Shown here: positions 12,828 through 23,699 of the stretch, piece by piece
How the letters are laid out: the number at the start of each line of letters is the position of its first letter
Position numbering within the stretch: position 1 is the first letter of the stretch
Origin: Pseudoscleropodium purum
Taxonomy: Eukaryota > Streptophyta > Bryopsida > Hypnales > Brachytheciaceae
NCBI GenBank assembly: GCA_963969395.1
Contig: OZ017805.1
Span: 10,478,001-10,542,000, forward strand
Direction of reading: 5' to 3'
Length of the DNA stretch: 64,000 bases
Translations under genes and position numbers: made by a program
Notes under the pieces: model-generated
The model's input: the letters and a program-made list of their open reading frames with translations, nothing else
Database searches by the model: none
Told to the model about the DNA's origin: nothing

Positions 12828-14354
12828 AAATGTTTCACCTATTTTCTTTTTTTATGGCTCTTTATTGCTCCTTGTACAATATGTAAATAGTTATGATTTT
12901 TCTACTCAAGATTTAGTACAAAGTATCCATTGCAAATATTTATTTTCAAATGCATGTAATATCCTTTACTTTTTTGCTAATCAATCAAAAAATATGGGAA
13001 GAGAGTGAATCTACAAAAAGTAATTGTCATTGAATTGGGATAGAAGTGCTTTCATAATAAAAGCAAAAAAAATATGTAAAGGGAATGATTCCATCCAAAA
13101 AATGGCGAGTGTGGACTTAAAAGTGCTTTATTAACTAATGCCAAGAATAAATGTTATTGACATAGAATTGAAGACCAATGCCAAAAAAAAAAAGATGGAG
13201 TGATGCAAGCTTTCTACAACTAAAGGATGTCAATTGATTTTAGGGTGCCCAATTTTTTTAAAAGAGTGTTACATCGTCTGAAATAAATTTTATTTGAGCA
13301 TGATTATAAATCTTAATTGTAAATTAGAATAATTGACCCTAAATTGTAAATCCTTAAACCAAAATCCTAAAACCCTAATCCTTAAGTTTGTTTTGAGGGG
13401 AGTAATAAAGTTGGGATGGAAGGGTATAACTAACAAAAGCAAAAAAAAAATGGGAAAGGTGAATGGGGATCATTGAGTTGGGATGGAAATGCGTTGATAA
13501 CCTTACCAAAAACGGTAACTAATTTTTTAAATGATATGCAAAGAGAACTATAAGACTCCATATCAATAATACAAATTATCATTGGGTTGGATTTAGAAAA
13601 GTGTATTGCCAACAATGACTAGCTCCTTCTAGGTTCCATTTAGGTGAGGAAGCCTATCAATCATTCATGACAAAAGTTCATGGATAGAGTCAAAGACATG
13701 AATTAGCCACAAGTTAGCAAGCTTTCAGAACATTAAATGAAATCATAAAGTGCTTGAAGTGTACTTGAGATAGTCCTCAAGCGTAGGTAGAATTCATTCC
13801 TCCTATTCTAATTATTGTAGAATAAAGAAAAATCTAAAAAATCTAAACCACTTTTCAAAAATTTAAAATATAATTGAAATTTCTTGATGAGTTGATGTGT
13901 ACTTCATCATAAACTCACCTCAAGCAAATTTCCACTATTAAAATTTCCTTCTATTAGAAAAATCTTAAATTGCAATTTTTGGGTTTTAAATTAAAATTAA
14001 ATCATAAAGTGCTTGAAGTATGCTTTTGTTGTACTTGAAGTTTACTTCAAGCATACCTCAAGCACATTCTTACAATTCTCACCAAATTTGATTTTATAGA
14101 AAACCAAAATTTAATTTGTTTCAATTTCTGTTTGAAGTGGTGAAGAATAAAATGTCCTATAAGTGAAGTTTAAGTTAATATGAAAGGATCTTTCTTTATT
14201 TGCAATGCATTCAAAGTAAAAATCAAATAAATTATTTTTTTGAGAATTGTCTATTTAAAATTTATGAAATAGTGAACTTGAAGTTGAGTTGTTGAAGTGT
14301 GTTTGAAGTCTACCCATATATTTTTAGTATTTTTACTGCATTTTTATTTTTGTA
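12828..14354. other. Intergenic, short internal similarities
   Basis: Blocks at about 12990-13070 and 13395-13500 share wording (gggatagaagtg / gggatggaaatg, aaaagcaaaaaaa), which suggests an old duplication. The stretch 13740-14062 repeats gcttgaagtgtacttg-like words that are partly self-complementary. No gene is supported. Confidence 0.4.
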
Positions 14355-14786
14355 GAAGTTGCAATTATTCAAAGGTATACGAATTCATAATTACATTTCA
14401 TTTGTGGACATTTTCAATTCTCTTCTAGAACATAATATTTAAAAAGATTGTGGATTAGAATTGAACCCTATATTTTATAATTCCAAAAAATAAAAAATCA
14501 TGGAATTTATTTCAAAAAGAAATCTACATTCCTTGTGGAAGTTGCAATTATTAGAAGGTATACGAATTCATAATTACATTTCATTTGTGGACATTTTCAA
14601 TTCTCTTCTAGAACATAATATTTAAAAAGATTGTGGATTAGAATTGAATCCTATATTTTATAATTTCAAAAAATAAAAAATCATGGAATTTATTTCAAAA
14701 AGAAATCTACATTCCTTGTGGAAGTTGCAATTATTAGAAGGTATACGAATTCATAATTACATTTCATTTGTGGACATTTTCAATCC
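14355..14786 (+). repeat. 183-bp tandem repeat, about 2.35 copies
   Basis: The unit start GAAGTTGCAATTATT occurs at 14355, 14538 and 14721, exactly 183 bases apart. The first two units are almost identical by eye (a few substitutions, e.g. tcaaagg/tagaagg). The third stops after TGTGGACATTTTCAAT. The near-identity implies a recent duplication in otherwise decayed DNA. No coding content. Confidence 0.85.
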
Positions 14787-16230
14787 ACTTCTACTTAAAA
14801 TTAGAATTTAGGATTTAGGATTTAGGGCTCAAATATATGGATATATACATGTACATGTATACAAATCCCTTGGCATTGCTTATAAACCTCTCTTTCATTG
14901 TGTTCTTTCCTACCTCCTTTTATTGCACCGATAAGCGAACAAAATGTAAAGTTTGACAAATCCTTGTGTAAAGAATATATACACAAAATCAACAATTGTA
15001 TAGGATAGGGCCCTACTGTTTCTAGAGCCATTTTGTGCCATGATCGACCACTTTTTGTCTTTTCCAAGGCATACAATGGCCCACGTTTATTTGACCAACC
15101 TTGCCCAAGCCCTCGGTAGGAAGCTCGCTCATCAATGGGTGGCAATGCAATAAATTTTTCAAAACCTAAACACTTTACAAGGCATTTTGAATTCTACATT
15201 GTGGTAATTGATACTCATAAATTGCATTCACAATAGTTTAAGGTTATTATTTAAAGTGTGCCACCATACATCATATTGGAGTCGATAATTCATTTTGTAA
15301 ATTCTCTTTAAATTTTAAGTAAGTTCACATTATGGTAAATAATGTGTACTTATTAGTCGAATTCATCATTAAAAGCACAAGGTATTCAAAGTGTACCACT
15401 ATGCAATGATTTACCATGATTGCCATCATGATAGACTCCATTAGTGCTTAAAGTATTTGCAACTTCAATCTATTATTTTATTTCTACACTCTCCATTTTC
15501 ATCCTTCTTGACTTCTTCATTATTTTTTTTGGAAGCCTTTCATGTCTAAATTCCAAGACTTTTTATGTATATGCAATGTGCCCACTGAAAGAAAAGGCAC
15601 AATTAATTACCATTTTTTAAATTGATGTGGAGATAGACAAAAAATGGACACTAAATCAATTTTGTCATAGATTTGTAGAGGCTAATAAAATAGGAATGAA
15701 TTGAATATTTTCTTGGATTCTTAAAATTGATAGTGATTACAACTTGGACATTCTTTTTTGGAATTCTTTCTTTGAGATCCATGACTTTTTATGTTTTTGG
15801 CTTGCAAAGTACATACCATTGGTCTTTTAGATCTACAAAGTACAAAAATTGGCTAATTAAACAAAAATTTGTTTTCCATAATAACAAGGTTGTCTTGTTG
15901 GACAAGATTTTGAATTTTGGCGTCTAACAAACATTGCATGTTGCATGTCGCATGTCGTATATGATAAATGTCAAGTAAGCATGACGGATTTGTCAAGTAG
16001 AAATTCAAGTGTTTTTTTTACCCCAAGGTAAGTGGATTTTGGTAATGTGGCTAGTCCATAAGAGTGACATGGAAAGTGAAGAGTATGGGTGATCGTAGGT
16101 CAAGGGGGTGACTTTAGATCAAGAGGTGACTACAAGTGTAGCTTAAGCAATTGCGAGTAAAAATTGCCAAAAAAAACATTTAAAATTGCTAATTCTAGTG
16201 CAAAGAGCAAAAAAAGTTAAATGGAATTTT
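14787..16230. other. Intergenic
   Basis: A 107-codon minus-strand frame (14822-15145) starts with a basic segment (RASYRGLGQGWSNKRG) but I recognise no family and it has no supporting context. The segment 15896-15985 recurs at 28912-29000. Nothing else noted. Confidence 0.4.
15896..15985 (+). repeat. Short dispersed repeat, copy 1
   Basis: Matches 28912-29000 in order: gttggacaagattttg, ttttggcgtct/ttttggcatca, aaacattgcatg, catgtcgtatatgataaatgt, then a gcatgac end. It probably marks a small mobile element whose limits cannot be fixed from two copies. Confidence 0.55.
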
Positions 16231-16239
16231 TTTTTATAT

Positions 16240-16405
16240 CAAGACGTCTAGACGTGGACATTGGGTCCACAGCATCCGTTGACATTTGCAAAATGTGCCG
16301 TTTAAGCCATATGCCACTATCCGTTTGCTTCGAACACTTCGTCCGCTTCATTTGCTGCCTTGACCCTCCTGTCTACTTTGACCACATTGTGTGCCCTAAA
16401 TTGTG
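16240..16405 (+). repeat. Decayed relative of the CGTCC-rich hAT element
   Basis: The block gacgtctagacgtgg, then gtccacagcatccgttgaca, then tttgc parallels the left half of the intact element at 23349-23624 (gacgtccggacgcgg, gtccgcagcatccgctgaca, tttgc). Most differences are C-to-T or G-to-A at CpG. Ends are lost. Confidence 0.6.
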
Positions 16406-16849
16406 AACTTCTAGTTAACAAAAATAAAAAAATGGCTATATAAACTATAATATGTATATATTATACAATTTTTGTTTTCAACTCGTTGAAAAATATAGAG
16501 TGAAATAGATTTTTATTCTATGTCCAATTGTCTACACCATATTTTTGGAAGCATTCCACTTTGATTGTTATTAAAAAAAAAAAATTTATAAAAGAAATTT
16601 TTTATTAAGATATGATTTGTAGATTACAATATTTTCTTTAATTATGTCGCCTTATTTTTTAAGTAAACACTATTGGAACCTAGAAACACAAATTTTGGTT
16701 ATTTCAAATAGAATTTGAAGTAAGAAATCCATTCTCAATATTTTTTTTTGACTCTATCAATTAGAAATAGAAAAATTACTAGAAGTATGGATTAGCAAAT
16801 CATAGGATCTCTTAATTGAAATAAAGTGGTTAAGGAGGACATTCATACT

Positions 16850-18330
16850 TTCCGTCCTAACCAGAACCCGGAACCCGGATAGTTGTCCAATAAGTATTTT
16901 CAATGACTTTCAGCAATATCAAGACTGGATCCAGAATATATCCAGAAATGTGTGGGATTCAGAATCCGGAAATGTTTTAGATCCAAATTGAATCTAATTT
17001 GGATCCAGAATGGAATCGGAATCCAGAAATATTCAAAATCTAAAATTCGGAAAATGATCCTGGACAAAAGATTCAGACCTAAACAACAACTCGAACGACT
17101 CCAATAAAGGCTTCTACAAAAACACGAGGGAGTCAAAATGGGAATAGTTTAGAGAACGCGCCAAAGGAGGTAGCTTATAGGTTGTCTCCACTTAGTTAGG
17201 TTTTTTTAGGTTTCAGAAACGATTTCCCAAGTGTGGGCCTAGATTTTGGATTTCTAGGGGTTTTAGAATTTTAGAGGTTCCGGATTTGTAGAGACAATTG
17301 GATTGAGAACATTCCGGATATCCTAGGTTGTTCACTAATTGGTTGCTGTGATTTTCGAGGTGCCTTTTTGGCTTTTTAGGTGTTGACTTTGGTTTTGATT
17401 TTGGTTTTCAAAGGTGGGCAAGTTTGTTGCCCTCTCGTTCCATCCTAGCAATTATTTTGTGTATTTCATTCCCTTCTTTAATTTGAGCCACCTGGTGGAC
17501 ATTTTGGCTCCAACCGTGTATTCCAATTGTACTAGTTTGTTGTTTGAGTGTTGAGATGTGAGAAAGACGGGTGAAGAAGAATCCGGATTTTGGATAATTG
17601 GTTTGAATTAAGGGAGTACCATTGTAATGGTGTTAGATATGAGACAAAGGAGCTGTGCGTGGTGCCTTTAAACTACCGAAATGGTAATCCAGTTTCTAGT
17701 GAAGAGTGGTGTGAGTACAGATCCAGCATTGAAAATGATTATGTGCGGAGATTAGCAACCGTTAGAGGAAACTCCCACTCATCGGAAGGTCTGCCAACCT
17801 TCGAATCCGTCTTACACCTAGAAAGATTACCCCCTTGTCATTTCCGAGTGCTTGAGATCTGTTATTGTAGTAAGGAGGAGTGAATGTAGTCCTAAGTGAC
17901 TTGCATTCTGGATTGGCCATCCGGAATGTTGTGAGGATCCGAATCTACCTTCTATGCTACAACACCTTGAGTACGTGTTTGTTTGTTTGTTTGTTTGTTT
18001 TTGTCTATGTAGTGAATAGATTTGAATAGTGAAGTTCCTACCCCTCAAAAGATTAGTAGTGGACCCTCTAATGGTAAAATAGAGGAATTAAAAATCAATG
18101 TATTGAAAGACGGAACTGGAAACCGAGTGATACCGAATCCGGACTAGAATCTAGATAATAGTTGATTCCGAAAAAAGAGTAGAAAAGAGTAGTCTATAGA
18201 AGAGAAAATGACCATCTAGATATTGAAGTTTGGGAACACATTTAGAATTCCTAGGGACGATAATTTGTGTTATCTTACCACGTTTTTGTGTGTAAAGAGA
18301 CTTATGCCTAGACTATGCATACAACAAACA
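16850..18330 (+). mobile_element. Retroelement-like family, copy B (5'-truncated)
   Basis: From 17085 it matches the protein 3' end and then the 1.1-kb tail of copies A and C, ending in acttatgcctagactatgcatacaaca, i.e. with a terminal CA. Upstream, 16860-17060 is rich in tccagaat/tccgga words also seen at the 5' end of copy C. A 97-codon frame at 17590-17883 is open only in this copy (its equivalents in A and C are broken), so I treat it as non-coding tail sequence. Confidence 0.6.
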
Positions 18331-19076
18331 CTTTTGTTAATGTGAAATTCTTCTTCAATGCGAGTTATAATTGTGTGAGTTTTGTGCCACATGTAAGGTG
18401 AGTCTAGTGACATATGAAACATGAGTCTAGTGCTACTTACCTACGAATCTATAATCAATCAAATGAATTTTTCAATTTCTATAAGAAATTCTCTCTTTTT
18501 CACCACATTCTTCACTTTTTTTAAAATTGTATGCTCTTTTTTCAATAACTAGAATAAATTGCAAATATTAAATAAAGTTCTCAAATTTTCTTAGTCAAAG
18601 ATGCTATTTATTTTGTCATTTTTCAAACTTCAAAAAAACAAAAGATTTGATAAACTATATAATATTTTTTATTTTTAAATATTTTAAAACTTTATAAACT
18701 AGGACAAAAGGACTTTTTCTTCCATTGCTCACCTTATTACCTTTGCATGACCTTAAGATTCGAATAGAGGTGATTAGCATTTAGCAAGTTTTTGCCTAAA
18801 TGAAATTGAGTGTTATTGTTTCCTACTATGTTTCTAGAATTCATTTGATTTTTAATAAAATTTATTAATTTTTTTGAAAATAAAAAATAACACCACATTA
18901 TTCACTTTAATTCAAGGTGATGGATATAGACTTGATTGTAAAAAGAAATAGATTTTTGTTTCATGTCTAGTTTCTAGAAATTTATTGCTTTTGAAAATGA
19001 TTTATTACTTAACTAGAATAAATTGTAAATATTGAATAATTTTTAGGTAAACACTTTCATTAATGTAAAATTCCTC
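18331..19076. other. AT-rich intergenic
   Basis: No gene, repeat or signal could be supported. Confidence 0.5.
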
Positions 19077-19782
19077 TTCAATGCAACTTTTGACCCTAAG
19101 GGTGTGGGAGCTCATGAAGGAGAGGGAGAAATATCGAGAGATTTTGACCAATTCATTGCCAAAGATTACTTTTTGCAATGGCATGCCCTATATTCCCGAC
19201 TCTCACAAAATTATTAAAAACTCAAGAAGAATGGTAAATTGGTTGGTAATCTGCTTGACTTGCAAGCAATGAAGTAGATGAATGAGTAGGGAACATCGTT
19301 GGATTTTTAAAATTTTGGTAACGTCCCTGTTATCTTTTTTGGCAATAATTTTGAATTCCGAAGCAAGATGTTTGTGGCTCATTTGTATCGTCAAGTGCAA
19401 GGAGGGATTGCATGGGTTGAAGATCAAGGGGAGAAGGTGGCTTATAGCATGGTGATTTCAGGTGATTACCGGAATGATGATGACCATAGGGAGACAATCA
19501 AATACACTAACCAAGGTGGAAAAAATTACAAAGGTGAAGCAGCAATTGGAAGATCAAAAGCCCAAGAGAGGGAACAAAGCTCTAATCAATAGCTCCAAAT
19601 GTGGAAAATATGTTCATTTGATTAGAGGCCATGATGTGAACCTTGAATGAAACAAAATGGTTTTTTATGATGGATTGTACAAGGTAGATGGTTATGACCT
19701 TGAGGAGGGAGAAGATGGTCATAAGGTGTATACATTCAATTTGAAGAGGCTTAAAAAGAAACTCCCATTAGACAATGCATGA
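19077..19782 (+). pseudogene. SUVH-type SRA (YDG) domain pseudogene
   Basis: The plus frame from 19077 reads LLDLQAMK, then FGNVPVIFFGNNFEF, KMFVAHLYRQVQGGIAWVED, QGEKVAYSMVISGDYRNDDD and IKYTNQGGKN. After one frameshift near 19520 it continues EDQKPKRGNKAL, VHLIRGHDV, FYDGLYKVDGY and KVYTFNLKRL. This is the order of the SRA domain of plant SUVH histone H3K9 methyltransferases (consensus features: GxxxGD.F, GLHR..QGGID, SGGY.DD, YTGQGG, PxDQKLxRGNLAL, VIRG, YDGLY.V, FKLRR), which recognises methylated cytosine. Pre-SET and SET parts are absent. In-frame stops (for example at Q/E codons in LDLQAMK*MNE*) and the frameshift show it is dead. Absence of introns is compatible with either an intronless SUVH parent or a processed copy. 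Confidence 0.78.
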
Positions 19783-20961
19783 CATACTTGTTTAAGGTAT
19801 GTCATCAATATCAATGAAGTAGAAATCCCTAAACTTATCAACTTCGGATTTCAATCTTTCCTTCATAGCATTTGACATTTGCAAATAGTACTTGCCAAAA
19901 TCAAGCAAAGTAATTATTGACTCATCATAGATTACAATCACTAAAAAAGATAATAAGTAGAGAGTAAGAAACGCATTTGAAGCCCATTGAAAGTATTTCT
20001 TTTTGAACCATACAATCTAAAAACCATAAGAGATGAATAACATTTCCATTCCTAGAAGGTGCTTGGTATTTGAATCCTATATAGTAGCATAATTTCAATC
20101 AATAAGAAAATAGAACTCTTGACAATAAAATAATTGTGTTATATAGTCTCCATCTTAGACAAGCTAAAATGATGAACATTGATCATTTTACCTTTTTTTT
20201 CAAATGCAAATGCATGCATTACAAAATTGCTCAAGTTCATAGAGAAGATGCTACCATTTTCCACAACCAATTCATGAAGTTTATCATTAGGTTACTCTCT
20301 ACTTGTATTAGCAATATCTAGAGGGTAGTGTAGTATAGTCTACTTGAAAATTAAAAGGAAATCCAAATTTAAAAATATTTTACCAACATGGACCTAATTC
20401 AAGCAGACTCCTACTATCAATAGATATTAGCCCAAACAAAGCAATCATTTTCTAATGTCAACCAATGCAAGACAAACAACTAATTTTAAATGATCAAAAG
20501 AGCATCAATGATACAAGACATGATCTTTAGATATCAACTTCAAAAGACTAACATCATTGCTGAAATATTTTAGAATATAGATCCCCATCATTAAATTAGA
20601 CAATCAATTCCTAAACAACATCATTTCTTTGCATGACAATATAATTAGGACATCAACTTTAAATCGAATTCAACTGGTCATTAGTCAATGTTACTATCAT
20701 TTGTCCTATATACCCGTGGATTTGACAATGCCCAAAGAAAACAACATATATGTGAAAGGACAAGGATATAGAAGATAAGGTCGTTGAAAAATGAAGAAAT
20801 GAGTAGCTTGTTTAACAAGTGATACATCTATCACCAATATGTGAGAAAGAACCAAAGATAAGGGTCTAAAATGTTGGTTCCCTGTACATTCCATGTGCAT
20901 GAATTTGATAAAGAATGTGTACCCCTACATTTGTAATTTTTTACAACCTTTCTTGACATTA
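19783..20961. other. AT-rich intergenic
   Basis: No gene or repeat supported. Confidence 0.5.
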
Positions 20962-21077
20962 GACATCCAATTTAGCAACTCATATTTTTACATCAACAAT
21001 AATGTCTACCATAACATCTCAATGTTATGGCGGACATTATTGTTGACGTATAAACATGAGTTGTTAAATTGGATGTC
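20962..21077. repeat. 116-bp foldback: 56-bp arms, 4-bp loop
   Basis: The left arm 20962-21017 (starting GACATCCAATTTAGCAACTC) and right arm 21022-21077 (ending GTTAAATTGGATGTC) are reverse complements at 50 of 56 positions around the loop ctca. The six differences are three A/C, two G/U-type and one U/U if transcribed. No target duplication was seen. It could be a foldback element or the precursor of a small RNA. The 93-codon frame running through it is a by-product. Confidence 0.85.
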
Positions 21078-21563
21078 ACCTAAAATCCGTCGCTTAAAAC
21101 ATGAGTTTCTTATAGAGTATATTAGAATTTTTTTATTTTATTTTATTTTCAAAAACGATTTCATTGGTGTTTAGTTTTTGTTCCTTCTCTACACTCAAAT
21201 TTCTTGACAAATCTTATTGTACGTTAAATTCTTGCATCCTCTTTCACATTTTATTACTTTAAATATAGAGTTCAAAAACTAGGGGTAAAGCATACAATAA
21301 ATCAAACAAAATGTATATTTAGTATCCAAAAGTTTCTCAATCAACACAAATTCAAAAATAACCAATAATTCAAAATGTATTCAATTTAATATATATTGCC
21401 ATATATTGTTGGTTTAGAATTTTAGATATACTCTATAGCATGCACACTTGCACACATAATTACCACTTCAACTCTATATTCCTCAACTAATTATAGAGTT
21501 CTATATAGCATATTGAAAAACTCTTTGACTAATATGAATGGCAAACTGTTCATTTGGTATAGG
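21078..21563. other. AT-rich spacer
   Basis: Nothing supported. Confidence 0.5.
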
Positions 21564-23035
21564 CTAGTTGAATCCATCACAAAATTGAGTTATCACATGG
21601 GCCAAACCACCGCGGCAACCTTCATCCTTCAAGCAAAGGCGGTCTAAGTATTGGTGAAATACAATTTCAAATCTCTCAAACAAAAGCTTGCATATTTGAG
21701 GTGTTTCACATTGCAATTTGAAGTAGGCGTCTGACATACATTGCTTGTTGATCTTTTGAGCAATTTTACCAACTGCATACTCTTCCAATGTGTAAATAAC
21801 TTGGAATGATTTCCACATTAACATCTTTCGTATGCAAATATGCAATATCTGGATCCACCTACCATCTCCTCAACAAGGCCTTTGTCCTCTCACTTGTTGA
21901 TGTGAACGTGTACAAAGACTTGATTGGTTCAGTAGTAAAGGTGGTCATGTCCCAATCATAAACTCCAATGTAGACACATGACTTATCTTTGAGAAAGTGC
22001 AGCATGATGTTGTCTGGAGAAAGATCATTTTCCAAATGTGCAACAACATGCACTACATTCATTATGTGCATAAAAGCCCATGTAAGCTCTATGCGCTTCT
22101 TCCAAAATCGACTAAGATGGTGAGATTTTATAACCTCATCCTCTATGGGGTGCGAATACATCAATCGAACGTACATGTTGTCTAGATAATCATCATCCAT
22201 GTTCAACATTTGGTAAAGAGTTCCACCGTTCCACCAATATGCGTAGCCTTCATACATTATTGTGTGCACCACAATAAATCGTATCATGTCCAGATGTGGA
22301 ATTCAAATGGCCATTGACTCGTTTTGATGTTCCAACTTTGCAAGTTCAGGTGGAATGCAATAGTGAATGGATTTCTTTGCCACCAACTCCTAGTGTGAAA
22401 GTATCCCAAGACATCCTTCAATACGAACCCTCCTAATTGTTGCGTATCCACCTCTCGTCATCCTCGCATTAATGGAAATCACTCATGCTATATCCGGAAG
22501 TGCTATGAAAACGCATCTAATCCTATTTGCTTTAGCAATTCCATCACTACTTTTCCACTAAGTGATCAAATCAATCCTACTGTACTTTTTAGCAAATAGA
22601 ACACACTAACCCTTGAATAAGTCCGCTTTGAAAATGACTTGCTCAAATGCTTCACTATGTGTTCAATATTCCTTACCATATTTCGGCAAAATGACTTTGG
22701 AATTCCACAACGCATCGTGAACCTTGTTGTCCAAGCATTTGTTGAAGTATCTCTTCTTTGTATCTTCCCACCATTCCAGAACATTCAATGCATCTATCAT
22801 CTTTTGCCTCATGTTAGCCTTAAATTTTGGTATGTACTCCTTCTGATACTTAATGTATTTATTGTCTAAAGACAAAGTTGTCTCTGACTCATAAAAATGA
22901 ATGATGCACTTGATCATAAACTTCTTGCACGCCTTTGAGGGACTTTCTCAAGCTAACTCCAAACTCGACGGCCTTACTATATAGTTCACCTTGTGAACCT
23001 TTGCAGCCTTCTTCTCCCTTATCATTGTAATGTAC
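21564..23035 (-). pseudogene. Protein-kinase-like pseudogene
   Basis: On the minus strand: an N-terminal region rich in charged helices (22566-22917), then a glycine-loop-like GGYATIRRVRI near 22460. Next come EGYAYWWNGGTL, a hinge-like DDYLDNMYVRLMYSHP, and the catalytic-loop-like HLENDLSPDNIMLHF near 22000, where D-L-S-P-D-N equals the D..(4)..N spacing of HRDxxxxN. This is followed by VYIGVYDWDM in the DFG position and an activation-segment-like ERTKALLRRWWVDPDIAYLH. Stops and frameshifts break it at least five times, so it is dead. The parent family is a divergent plant protein kinase; I cannot name it. Intervening stops often replace Trp or Gln. Confidence 0.65.
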
Positions 23036-23348
23036 CAATCTTATGTAAAAGAATTCCAAAAAAATTAGTTATTAATGGCCAAAATTTTTCAATTTCAATT
23101 CCACGTGCAACCCTATAAAAAACCCAACAATAAGGGGCCCCAATATATGACTCTTGCCTTCCCTAGGAAAAGACTCAATAAAGGATAAACCAGCAAATTC
23201 TTCGCTCCACACTTGATTTAACAAGGGACAAGGCAAAAGTGAGAGGTAGATGGACTGTCCGCCCTTCTTATACGGAGCCGACGCGGCCCCCACCTCATCA
23301 AATGGTTGGATTGTATCTGTCTAATCAAACGGACAGGGCGCAATGGAC

Positions 23349-23624
23349 CAGGGTTGACATGACGTCCGGACGTCCGGGACGTCCGGACGCGGATGCTGTG
23401 TCCGCAGCATCCGCTGACATTTGCGTCCCGGCAAACGCAACGTCTGTTGGATTACGGCCGTCCGATCGACGCGCGGACTGATCTGGTTCGCACGATCTGG
23501 GCGTCCGCCCCGTCCGTCCGCTTTCCGACGACGGTTGAGACGCTGTGTCCGCTAGCGTCCGTGCGTCCGGACGTCCAGAAAACGGACGCTATTTTGGGGC
23601 GGACATTGACATTCGTCAACCCTG
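23349..23624 (+). mobile_element. Non-autonomous hAT element, CpG-rich, intact (276 bp)
   Basis: It begins CAGGGTTGAC and ends GTCAACCCTG, a 10-bp perfect terminal inverted repeat of hAT type. It is flanked by a perfect 8-bp direct repeat caatggac (23341-23348 and 23625-23632), the hAT target-site hallmark. The inside is packed with GGACGTCC, CGTCCG and GGACG words in both orientations and is far more GC- and CpG-rich than the host DNA. It has no coding capacity. The flanks (23240-23340 and 23633-23690) are also GC-rich and may be an older related element that received this insertion. Confidence 0.92.
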
Positions 23625-23699
23625 CAATGGACAATTCGTTGTCCACCCGATCCAACGGTCGCTACGCAATGGGCGTTGTAGTACAATTTTTTATAAGAC

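Noticed and set aside
14822..15145. 107-codon minus-strand frame with a basic start
   Set aside because: No homology recognised, no splice or promoter context, and other frames nearby are equally long by chance.
17590..17883. 97-codon frame as a gene
   Set aside because: Lies in the element tail; the equivalent frame in the copies at 9.0 kb and 35.9 kb is broken, so openness is probably chance.
20893..21174. 93-codon plus-strand frame
   Set aside because: Runs through the 116-bp hairpin and AT-rich DNA.
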